Shown here: piece after piece, positions 24,802 through 32,187 of the stretch | Layout of the letters: each line of letters opens with the position of its first letter | Position numbering within the stretch: position 1 is the stretch's first letter | From: Sphingobium lignivorans | GTDB lineage: Bacteria > Pseudomonadota > Alphaproteobacteria > Sphingomonadales > Sphingomonadaceae | Assembly (NCBI RefSeq): GCF_014203955.1 | Contig: NZ_JACHKA010000001.1 | Span: forward strand, 2,511,001 to 2,575,000 | Direction of reading: 5' to 3' | DNA: 64,000 nucleotides | The notes under the pieces: generated by a model | What the model saw: only the letters and a program-made list of their open reading frames with translations | What the model was told of the DNA's origin: nothing | The model's database searches: none | Position numbers and translations under genes: made by a program

Positions 24802-25656
24802 TCAGACCTCGGTCTTGGTCTTGTCATAGTGCCCGAGACCGGGCTTGAACGTCTTGTCGTCGAGGAACTGCTTCATGGCGACATGCCGGCCGTCCGACTT
24901 GTCGAACCAGTTGAGGCCTTCCTGCAGGCGGATCAGATAGTCTTCTGCATTGTCGTACGTCATTTCCTTGACGCGACGCACCGCATCCTTGGTGTATTTC
25001 ACCGTCGCCCAGTTCTTCTGGATGAGCGTCTCGGCCACCTGCTTCACGCGGGCCTTGAGCTGATCGGCGGGCATCGACTCATTGACGAGATTGTAGCGCG
25101 CCGCATCCTGGCCCGAGAGATTCTCGCCCATCATGGCGTGATACATGGCGACCCTCATCGGCATGAGGTCGACCGCGACCTTGGTCGCGCCGCCGCCGGG
25201 CAGGATGCCCCAGTTCACTTCGGAGAGGCCGAACTGCGCCTCGTCCGCCGCGAAGGCGAGATCGCAGGCGAAGAGCGGGCCATAAGCGCCGCCGAAGCAC
25301 CAGCCATGGACCATGGCGATGGTCGGCTTCTGATACCAGCGCAGACGCTCCCACCAGGTATAGGCCTCGCGCTGCGCCTTGCGCGTGCCGGCCAGGCCCT
25401 CGGCTTCCGTCTCGCGGAAATATTCCTTGAGGTCCATGCCCGCGCACCAGGCCGGGCCTTCGCCGCCGAGCACCAGCACGCCGACATCGTCGCGGAACTC
25501 GAGTTCGGTGAGCACCTTCAGCATCTGCCGGTTGAGCTTGGGGCTCTGCGCATTCCGTTTGGTGGGGCGATTATAATAGACCCACGCCACGTTGTTCACG
25601 ATCTCGTAGCGGACGGTATCCTCTTCCCGTTCCACCGGCTTATTCTCCTCGGACAT
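24802..25656 (-). CDS. ferB: Feruloyl-CoA hydratase/lyase (FerB-like), crotonase family
   Basis: Hydrates and cleaves feruloyl-CoA to vanillin and acetyl-CoA. 284 aa crotonase fold: oxyanion-hole segments EGPAWCAGMDLKEY and GWCFGGAYGPLFACD, then FGLSEVNWGILPGG with the catalytic Glu. The WWERLRWYQKPTIAMVHGWC stretch is characteristic of p-hydroxycinnamoyl-CoA hydratase/lyases. ATG at 25656 with AAGGAA. It is first gene of the ferB-ferA unit, and its promoter region holds a 19-base inverted repeat at 25681-25699. The resulting vanillin would need a dehydrogenase found elsewhere. Confidence 0.9.
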   Translation of the reverse strand: MSEENKPVEREEDTVRYEIVNNVAWVYYNRPTKRNAQSPKLNRQMLKVLTELEFRDDVGVLVLGGEGPAWCAGMDLKEYFRETEAEGLAGTRKAQREAYTWWERLRWYQKPTIAMVHGWCFGGAYGPLFACDLAFAADEAQFGLSEVNWGILPGGGATKVAVDLMPMRVAMYHAMMGENLSGQDAARYNLVNESMPADQLKARVKQVAETLIQKNWATVKYTKDAVRRVKEMTYDNAEDYLIRLQEGLNWFDKSDGRHVAMKQFLDDKTFKPGLGHYDKTKTEV

Positions 25657-25680
25657 GCGATTTTCCTTTTCAGGCTAATT

Positions 25681-25699
25681 ATGCTATAAGCCATAGCAT
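25681..25699. promoter_or_regulatory. FerC-type operator candidate, ferB-marR intergenic region
   Basis: Perfect inverted repeat ATGCTAT-AAGCC-ATAGCAT, 24 bases upstream of the ferB start and 43 bases upstream of the divergent MarR start. SYK-6 FerC represses ferBA by binding inverted repeats in the same position and is released by hydroxycinnamoyl-CoA (established for that system). Homology of the site is inferred. Confidence 0.65.
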
Positions 25700-25742
25700 T
25701 CACCGCCGATGGGAGCAAGCCATCGAACGAGGTCAGGGAAAC

Positions 25743-26219
25743 ATGGGCGAACGAATGAGGCAGGACGATCAGAACGCAGGGAACGGCAGTGAGGATACGC
25801 CGGCGGCGTTGCTCCCCAGCCCACTCGACAACATGATGGGCTATCGCATCCGGCGCGCCTCGATGGCCATGATGCATGATCTGGCCCATGCGCTGCGGCC
25901 CTTCGACATCAGCGTGGGTGAAGCGTCCCTGCTCATCATGGTCGGCGCCAATCCCGGCTGCCGGCAAAGCGACCTCGGCCGCGCCCTCGAGATCAAGCGC
26001 GCGAACATGACGCCGCTCGTCGGCCGCCTGAAGGCGCGCGGCCTCATCACCGACGCGCCGATCGACGGGCGCTCGCTCAGCCTCACGCTCACGGAAGAGG
26101 GAGAGACCCTGCAGAAAGTCCTGCTGGCGCACGCTCAGGCAAGCAACGACCGCTTCCGCAAACGCCTCGCCCTCGACGAGAAGGACCTGATCGCCGCGAT
26201 GGCCGCCCTGGCACGCTGA
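25743..26219 (+). CDS. ferC: MarR family regulator, FerC-like
   Basis: 158 aa. Winged helix core with PGCRQSDLGRALEIKRANMTPLVGRLKARGLI (recognition region) and DGRSLSLTLTEEGE (wing). The N-terminal 35 residues are flexible. ATG at 25743 is used; ATG at 25755 is an alternative. It is divergent to ferB with the inverted repeat between them, the arrangement of ferC in Sphingobium SYK-6, where the protein represses hydroxycinnamate catabolism. The gene symbol rests on context, not on a residue-level match. Confidence 0.8.
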   Translation: MGERMRQDDQNAGNGSEDTPAALLPSPLDNMMGYRIRRASMAMMHDLAHALRPFDISVGEASLLIMVGANPGCRQSDLGRALEIKRANMTPLVGRLKARGLITDAPIDGRSLSLTLTEEGETLQKVLLAHAQASNDRFRKRLALDEKDLIAAMAALAR

Positions 26220-26301
26220 GGCGCCGCGCGGATGGGCCGCGAAAAAGCCCGTCGCTTTGCTCTTCCCCCCGCAACGCAAAGCTGATAGCGGGCCTCTCCA
26301 C

Positions 26302-26378
<77 letters not shown>

Positions 26379-26582
26379 AAGCTCCCCATGAAATCAGCAC
26401 GTCAAGCGGGACTCCCCAGCGGCCTTTGAGCTCGACCTGGCTGGCGCCCCGCAAACCCGGATGTCGTCGGCCCGCGGCCAGCGGGCTTTCCGCCCACCTT
26501 TGGGAGTTGCCTTCACAAGTCACGAACCTCGGGCAGCTATCAGCGACGTGCGCCCCCCCTTTCCGATTGAGGCGATTACGTA

Positions 26583-26613
26583 TTGATCCTGACACGATGT
26601 CAGACCCTACATC
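26583..26613 (+). promoter_or_regulatory. MerR/CueR-type promoter candidate for the copper ATPase
   Basis: -35 TTGATC (26583-26588) and -10 TACATC (26608-26613) are separated by 19 bases, the over-long spacer of MerR-activated promoters. The spacer contains the dyad CTGACA-CGA-TGTCAG (26589-26603). CueR is encoded downstream in the same operon. If right, transcription begins after 26613 and the ATG at 26597 cannot be used. Confidence 0.55.
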
Positions 26614-26638
26614 GTCAGGCGTCGGAAGGAGCAAGGCG

Positions 26639-28936
26639 ATGAACGAAGCGGACGTCAAGGATCCGGTGTGCGGGATGACGGTCGATCCGGCCAGGACTGC
26701 GCACCATGCCCGGCATGGCGGCAAGACCTATCATTTCTGCAGCGCGGGGTGCCGCTCGAAGTTCATCGCCGAACCTGCCCGCTACCTGGGCCCGCCTGCG
26801 GCCCCGGCCGCGGTCCCCAAAGGCACGATCTGGACATGCCCGATGCATCCGGAAATTCGACAGGACCATCCGGGCGCTTGCCCGATCTGCGGCATGGCGC
26901 TCGAACCGGCAACCGTGACGGCCGATTCCGGCCCCAGCCACGAGCTGATCGACATGACGCGGCGCTTCTGGATCGGCCTGGCGCTCGCCATCCCGGTCTT
27001 CATCCTCGAAATGGGCGCACACCTCTTCCCGGGGGTCCATCGCCTGATTCCCATGTCCGTCTCGGTGTGGGTCCAGTTCGTCCTGGCGACTCCCGTGGTC
27101 CTGTGGGCCGGCTGGCCCTTCTTTGAGCGGGGCTGGGCGTCGCTGCGAACGCGCAATCTCAACATGTTCACGCTCATTGCCATGGGAACGGGCGTGGCCT
27201 GGACCTACAGCGTCGTCGCGACGCTTGCACCGCAGCTCTTCCCGCCCGCGTTCCGCAACGCCGACGGGATGGTCGCGGTCTATTTCGAGGCCGCAGCCGT
27301 CATCACCGTTCTCGTGCTGCTGGGCCAGGTGCTCGAGCTGCGCGCCCGCGAGCGCACCTCTGGCGCGATCAAGGCGCTTCTCAACCTCGCTCCGAAGACC
27401 GCACGCCGGATCGCCCCGGACGGCAGCGAGGAGGAAGTGACGCTTGATCTCGTCGCGGTGGGCGACCGGCTGCGCGTGCGGCCGGGTGAGAAAGTGCCTG
27501 TCGACGGCGTGGTTGCCGAAGGCCGTTCCTCCCTCGATGAGTCCATGGTCACCGGCGAGGCCATGCCCGTTACCAAGGCGGCCGGGGACAAGGTCATCGG
27601 CGGCACGCTCAACCAGACCGGCGCCCTTGTCATCGTCGCCGACAAGGTTGGACGGGATACCATGCTGGCCCGCATCGTCCAGATGGTCGCCGAGGCACAG
27701 CGCTCGCGCGCGCCGATCCAGCGCATGGCCGATCAGGTCTCCGGCTGGTTCGTGCCCGTCGTCATCGGCATCGCGGTGATCGCCTTTGCCGCCTGGGGCA
27801 TCTGGGGACCCGAGCCGCGTTTCGCCTACGGGCTCGTCGCGGCCGTCGCCGTCCTCATCATCGCCTGCCCGTGCGCGCTGGGGCTCGCGACGCCGATGTC
27901 GATCATGGTGGGGGTCGGCAGGGGCGCCGGGCTCGGCGTCCTCATCAAGAATGCCGAGGCGCTCGAGCATATGGAGAAGGTCGACACGCTCGTCGTCGAC
28001 AAGACCGGTACGCTGACCGAAGGGCGCCCCGCCGTCACCGGGATCGTCGAGGCCGACGGGTTCGACGAGGCCGAACTGCTGCGTCTCGCCGCTTCGGTCG
28101 AGCGTGCATCCGAACATCCGCTCGCACTCGCGATCGTCGAGGCGGCGAACGAGCGCGGCATCGCGACGAGCGAAGTCAGCGCGTTCGACTCCCCGACCGG
28201 ACGCGGGGCCCTGGGCATGGTGGACGGCCGGCAGATCGTCCTCGGCAATGCCCGCTTCCTTGGCGAGGAAGGCGTCGCCACCCAGTCGCTCGCTGCGCAG
28301 GCCGATGCGCTTCGCCGTGGCGGCGCCACAGCGATCTTCATCGGCGTCGACGGCAACGTCGCGGGCGCGTTCGCGATCGCCGATCCGGTGAAGAAGACGA
28401 CCCCCGAGGCACTGGCCGCGCTTAAGGCGGAGGGGATTCGCGTCGTCATGCTGACCGGTGACAACCGCACGACCGCCGAGGCGGTCGCCGCGCAGCTCGG
28501 CATTGACGAGGTCGAGGCGGAAGTCCTGCCGGATCAGAAGAGCGCGGTGGTCGCGCGCCTCAAGAGCGAGGGCCGCGTGGTCGCCATGGCCGGCGATGGT
28601 GTCAACGATGCGCCCGCACTCGCCGCCGCCGATGTCGGCATCGCCATGGGCTCAGGCACTGACGTCGCGATCGAAAGCGCCGGTGTCACGCTGCTGAAGG
28701 GCGATCTCACGGGAATCGTGCGCGCCCGGCGGCTCAGTCAGGCGACCATGTCCAACATCCGCCAGAACCTCGTCTTCGCCTTCATTTACAATGTCGCGGG
28801 CGTGCCGGTCGCGGCCGGAGCGCTCTATCCGACGTTCGGCATCCTGCTCTCGCCGATCATCGCGGCGGCGGCCATGGCATTGTCTTCGGTCAGCGTCGTC
28901 ACCAACGCGCTCCGGCTGAACCGGCACGCGCTGTGA
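26639..28936 (+). CDS. copA: Copper-exporting P1B-type ATPase with YHS and heavy-metal-binding domains
   Basis: Pumps Cu(I) out of the cytoplasm. 765 aa. The N-terminus has a YHS domain (about 6-50, DPVCGMTVD...[10 protein letters not shown]) and a second metal-binding motif (about 64-91, WTCPMHPEI...CPICGM) in place of the usual GMTCxxC domains. The P-type core follows: actuator SMVTGEAMP, transmembrane CPC motif (IIACPCALG), DKTGTLTEG phosphorylation site, SEHPLA and [10 protein letters not shown]. About eight membrane helices. ATG 26639 follows AAGGAG. The stop overlaps the cueR start, so the pair is one operon. Confidence 0.93.
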   Translation: MNEADVKDPVCGMTVDPARTAHHARHGGKTYHFCSAGCRSKFIAEPARYLGPPAAPAAVPKGTIWTCPMHPEIRQDHPGACPICGMALEPATVTADSGPSHELIDMTRRFWIGLALAIPVFILEMGAHLFPGVHRLIPMSVSVWVQFVLATPVVLWAGWPFFERGWASLRTRNLNMFTLIAMGTGVAWTYSVVATLAPQLFPPAFRNADGMVAVYFEAAAVITVLVLLGQVLELRARERTSGAIKALLNLAPKTARRIAPDGSEEEVTLDLVAVGDRLRVRPGEKVPVDGVVAEGRSSLDESMVTGEAMPVTKAAGDKVIGGTLNQTGALVIVADKVGRDTMLARIVQMVAEAQRSRAPIQRMADQVSGWFVPVVIGIAVIAFAAWGIWGPEPRFAYGLVAAVAVLIIACPCALGLATPMSIMVGVGRGAGLGVLIKNAEALEHMEKVDTLVVDKTGTLTEGRPAVTGIVEADGFDEAELLRLAASVERASEHPLALAIVEAANERGIATSEVSAFDSPTGRGALGMVDGRQIVLGNARFLGEEGVATQSLAAQADALRRGGATAIFIGVDGNVAGAFAIADPVKKTTPEALAALKAEGIRVVMLTGDNRTTAEAVAAQLGIDEVEAEVLPDQKSAVVARLKSEGRVVAMAGDGVNDAPALAAADVGIAMGSGTDVAIESAGVTLLKGDLTGIVRARRLSQATMSNIRQNLVFAFIYNVAGVPVAAGALYPTFGILLSPIIAAAAMALSSVSVVTNALRLNRHAL

Positions 28937-29328
28937 ACATCGGGCAGGCATCGAAAGCGAGCGGAGTCTCGCAGCGCATGATCCGCCACTATGAGAAGAT
29001 CGGCCTCATCCCACCCCCGCCGCGACGGGGCGCCGGCTATCGCGACTTTGACAATAGCGATCTTCACCGGCTTCGGTTCATCGCCAACGCCCGCGATCTC
29101 GGTTTCCCGATCGAGGAGATCAGGACGTTGCTCGGCCTGTGGTCGGATAACTGTCGCAGCAGCGCGGAGGTCAAACGGCTCGCGCTTGCCCGGGCCGGGG
29201 AACTCCAGCGCAAGGCAGAGGCCCTGACCGCGATGCAACGCACCCTGGTCGATCTGGCCGAACGCTGTCACGGTGACGAGCGGCCCGATTGCCCGATCAT
29301 CGCGGAGCTTGCCGGGGGCCATCGATAG
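28933..29328 (+). CDS. cueR: Copper-responsive MerR family regulator CueR
   Basis: 131 aa. MerR helix-turn-helix at the N-terminus ([20 protein letters not shown]), a coiled dimerisation helix, and a Cys-x7-Cys metal loop at Cys112 and Cys120, the same positions that bind Cu(I) in E. coli CueR. The start is GTG at 28933, overlapping the copA stop (GTGA), so it is translationally coupled. It probably activates the 19-bp-spacer promoter at 26583. An extra Cys74 is present. Confidence 0.93.
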   Translation: MNIGQASKASGVSQRMIRHYEKIGLIPPPPRRGAGYRDFDNSDLHRLRFIANARDLGFPIEEIRTLLGLWSDNCRSSAEVKRLALARAGELQRKAEALTAMQRTLVDLAERCHGDERPDCPIIAELAGGHR

Positions 29329-29466
29329 AGCCGGCAACCACTGACACAACCAATCGTTCAGCCGTCGCGTTGACTCGACGAGGGGGACCAGCGACATGCG
29401 GTGGAAGATGCAAATGCCCGCCCCCACGCCCGCCAACGCCCTTCGGTCCGGGCCGTCGCGCGCCAT

Positions 29467-29980
29467 GAATATGCTCCGGCGCAGCAAAGCGATGCCGCTG
29501 TCGCTCCTCGCCCTGCTGGCGATAACCTTGCCAGCGATTGAAAGTGACCTTCCATGAAGGCGGCCCGGCAAGCTTTCTGGCCGGCGAGAAGCGCGTTGCG
29601 ACATTAGCGTTCGAGACGAGAATATCCCCAATATCCCATTGATCCCCGCGCGCATCGGCGATCTCGATGCGATCGTGAGTCTGGATACCGGCATGTATGG
29701 CTCTTTGAGCATTCCTCAGGACAAGAAGCAGCGTCTGCTGGCTGGCGGCCATTTGAAGCCGACGGGGGAACCGGACACTTTCGACCTGACCGGGGTCCGT
29801 CTTGGCGACAAGGTCGACATCGCCGCGCCTGGCATTGAAGTCGAGGAAGGACCATCGGCCAGTGCGAAGGCCGTCGGCGTCACCGAGGATACCGAACTCG
29901 AACTGGGCTTCGTTTTCCTGAAGAATTACAAGACCGTGTGGGATTATAGACGCAAGCAGCTTTACCTGCTTGCGCGATGA
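29467..29980 (+). pseudogene. Retropepsin-like aspartic protease remnant, frameshifted
   Basis: Three reading-frame pieces appear to be one former gene. From ATG 29467 runs a signal peptide (MLRRSKAMPLSLLALLAITL) ending at a TGA near 29558. A second frame from about 29537 (LKVTFHEGGPASFLAGEKRV) ends at a TGA near 29641. The third (open through 29639 to 29980) has NIPLIPARIGDLDAIVSLDTG with the catalytic Asp-Thr-Gly and ends with WDYRRKQLYLLAR, the usual C-terminal strands of this family. At least two shifts are needed. The single Asp-Thr-Gly fits a retropepsin-like dimer-forming domain. The alternative is a short intact cytosolic protein starting at 29639 (113 aa). Confidence 0.6.
29951..29974 (+). 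terminator. Hairpin at the end of the protease remnant
   Basis: Perfect nine-pair inverted repeat CGCAAGCAG-CTTTAC-CTGCTTGCG overlapping the last codons. No T run follows, so a termination role is doubtful. Confidence 0.35.
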
Positions 29981-30022
29981 GGCTCGTGACAGGGTACAGT
30001 CCCGCTGCCCGCTTCGCGGCTT

Positions 30023-30694
30023 TCAGTCCCCCGCGTCTTCCAATGTCCTGAGGCCCATCACTTTCTCGACGGCATCTTCCAGCAGGACGGGAAACATCTC
30101 GTCCTCCAGGAACACGGGACCCGGCCTGTTGAGAAGGCTGTTGTTGAGCGCGGCGAGGAGCATCTGCACGGCAAAGCGGATCGCCGGTTCCTTCACCGAT
30201 GCCTGATCGATCGTGGCCTCTGCCCTGATCCGATCCAGCAGATAATTGGCAAGCTCGTGACTGTTCCTGCGAAAAGGCTCCCAGGCTTCGGGATCCTCCA
30301 GGGACACCTTCACGGCACTGCGCAGGAAGATCGCGTTCGCCAGATAGGCCTGCACCATTCGCCGGATGGTCGCTCCGAGCATATCCCGGAACGGGACGGC
30401 ATCCAGCTGCGCCTGGGACTGGGCACGGGAGCTCATCGCGTGCTTGATGATCAGGGCCTTGAAGAAGGATACCTTGTCGGGAAAGCGCGCATAGAAAGCG
30501 CCTGTCGAACAGCCGGCGTCCGCGCAGATCCGCGCGACGGACAGGTCTTCGAAATCCACCCGCCTGGCGAGCGCCAGACCGGTCTCCAGGAGCGCGTCGC
30601 GCATCTGCTTGCTGCGCTGTTGCTGCGCGGGAAATGCGCCGGCCGTCCTGAGCTGTTCTTCCAGATCACGCGCCAAAAGCCACTTGCTCCTCAT
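30023..30694 (-). CDS. TetR family transcriptional regulator
   Basis: 223 aa from ATG 30694 (a GTG at 30739 could extend it). N-terminal TetR helix-turn-helix at about residues 35-80 with LSVARICADAGCSTGAFYARFPDK, then a helical ligand-binding domain without a recognisable subclass. The 84-base divergent gap to the sulfatase gene contains TTGACA at 30707, suggesting it regulates the sulfatase and receptor genes. The effector is unknown. Confidence 0.87.
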   Translation of the reverse strand: MRSKWLLARDLEEQLRTAGAFPAQQQRSKQMRDALLETGLALARRVDFEDLSVARICADAGCSTGAFYARFPDKVSFFKALIIKHAMSSRAQSQAQLDAVPFRDMLGATIRRMVQAYLANAIFLRSAVKVSLEDPEAWEPFRRNSHELANYLLDRIRAEATIDQASVKEPAIRFAVQMLLAALNNSLLNRPGPVFLEDEMFPVLLEDAVEKVMGLRTLEDAGD

Positions 30695-30778
30695 TTTCCG
30701 CACGGTTGACACAGAAGCGTCCCTATCGCAAATGCTCACAAAACATAATGAGAGTCTGATTCTTTTTTAGGAGGGGTT

Positions 30779-32155
30779 ATGTTTTCTCGTCGCGCATTCC
30801 TTGGAACGGCCGCCGCACTGCCTCTCGCGGCCCGTGTCGAGGCCGCCCCTGCCCGGCCGCCGCACATCGTGTTCATCATGGCCGATGACCTGGGCTATGC
30901 GGACCTCAGCTTCACGGGCCGAACCGAATACGCCACGCCGCACATCGACAGCATTGCCGAGCAGGGCTGCTTCTTCTCGGATGCCTATGCCAATTCGTCG
31001 GTCTGTTCGCCGACCCGCATGGCGCTGGCGACGGGTCGCTACCAGTATCGGCTTCGCGGCGGTCTCGACGAACCCATTGGCGGTGGCCCGGAGCCTGTCG
31101 GCCTTCCGCCCGAGCATCCGACGATCGCCTCTCGCTTGCGGGAGGCTGGATACCGGACGGTCCTGGTCGGGAAGTGGCATCTGGGATCGCCTCCCCGGTT
31201 CAGCCCGTTGCTGAGCGGCTATGATCGCTTTTTCGGCATTCACGGCGGCGGCGCGGACTATTTCACGCACAGCCAGTCCATGCAGGGCGGCGGCTCCAGC
31301 GATCTGTACGACGGCAGCAGCGTCACGGACCGCCACGGCTATCTCACCGAGATCCTGACCGAGCGCGCCGTGGCGGAAATCGATCTTGCGGCGAGGACGC
31401 GCAAGCCGCTGTTTCTCAGCCTCCATTACACGGCCCCGCATTGGCCATGGGAAGGCCCCGAGGACGAAGCGCTCGCCGCGCAGATCAAGTCGCTGCTCAA
31501 TTATGACGGCGGCAGCGATTCGACCTTCGCGAAGATGGTGCAGGCGCTCGACAAGGGGGTCGGCAAAGTGCTCGCCGCTCTGGAAGCCCAGGGCATGAGC
31601 CAGGACACGATCGTCGTGTTCACCAGTGACAATGGCGGCGAGCGCTTCTCCAAGGTCTGGCCATTCGACGGCATGAAGGGCGATCTGCTGGAGGGCGGCA
31701 TCAGAGTGCCGATGATGATGCGCTGGCCCGGGAAGATTCCCCCCGGTTCCCGGACCGCCCAGATCGCGATGACCATGGACTATATGCCGACATTCCTCGC
31801 GACCGCGGGCGGTTCGGCGGATCCCGCCTTTCCCAGCGATGGCATCAACCTGATGCCGGCAGCCCTCGGCCAGAGCGCTCCGGCCCCGCGAACGGTCTTC
31901 TGGCGCTACAAGGCGGGCGAACAGGCGGCCGCCCGCTCCGGCGACTGGAAAATGCTCAGCGTGAACGGGCATGAATATCTGTTCAATCTGGCCGACGACA
32001 AACAGGAACGCGCCAATCTCAAGGATTCAAATCCTGAGTTGTTCAGAAAACTCAAGGACGAATGGCGCGCATGGAACGAGACCATGCTGCCTTATCCCGA
32101 CAATTCCCCCAGCTATTCGAGCAGAGGCAAAGGATATCTGGCGGTTCATGATTGA
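30779..32155 (+). CDS. Tat-exported sulfatase (arylsulfatase family)
   Basis: Hydrolyses sulfate esters, probably in the periplasm. 458 aa. N-terminal twin-arginine signal SRRAFLG within the first 22 residues, ending at ARVEA. Sulfatase signature Cys76-Ser-Pro-Thr-Arg80, where Cys is converted to formylglycine by a maturation enzyme not in this window. Metal ligands Asp36/Asp37 (ADDLGY) and DN in FTSDNGGE; GKWHLG active-site Lys/His. The strong AGGAGGGG site is six bases from ATG. The TonB receptor starts 32 bases downstream, so the pair likely imports and desulfates one compound. The substrate is unknown. Confidence 0.9.
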   Translation: MFSRRAFLGTAAALPLAARVEAAPARPPHIVFIMADDLGYADLSFTGRTEYATPHIDSIAEQGCFFSDAYANSSVCSPTRMALATGRYQYRLRGGLDEPIGGGPEPVGLPPEHPTIASRLREAGYRTVLVGKWHLGSPPRFSPLLSGYDRFFGIHGGGADYFTHSQSMQGGGSSDLYDGSSVTDRHGYLTEILTERAVAEIDLAARTRKPLFLSLHYTAPHWPWEGPEDEALAAQIKSLLNYDGGSDSTFAKMVQALDKGVGKVLAALEAQGMSQDTIVVFTSDNGGERFSKVWPFDGMKGDLLEGGIRVPMMMRWPGKIPPGSRTAQIAMTMDYMPTFLATAGGSADPAFPSDGINLMPAALGQSAPAPRTVFWRYKAGEQAAARSGDWKMLSVNGHEYLFNLADDKQERANLKDSNPELFRKLKDEWRAWNETMLPYPDNSPSYSSRGKGYLAVHD

Positions 32156-32187
32156 AACGAAACGATATAATAAAAGGGAGGACATAG

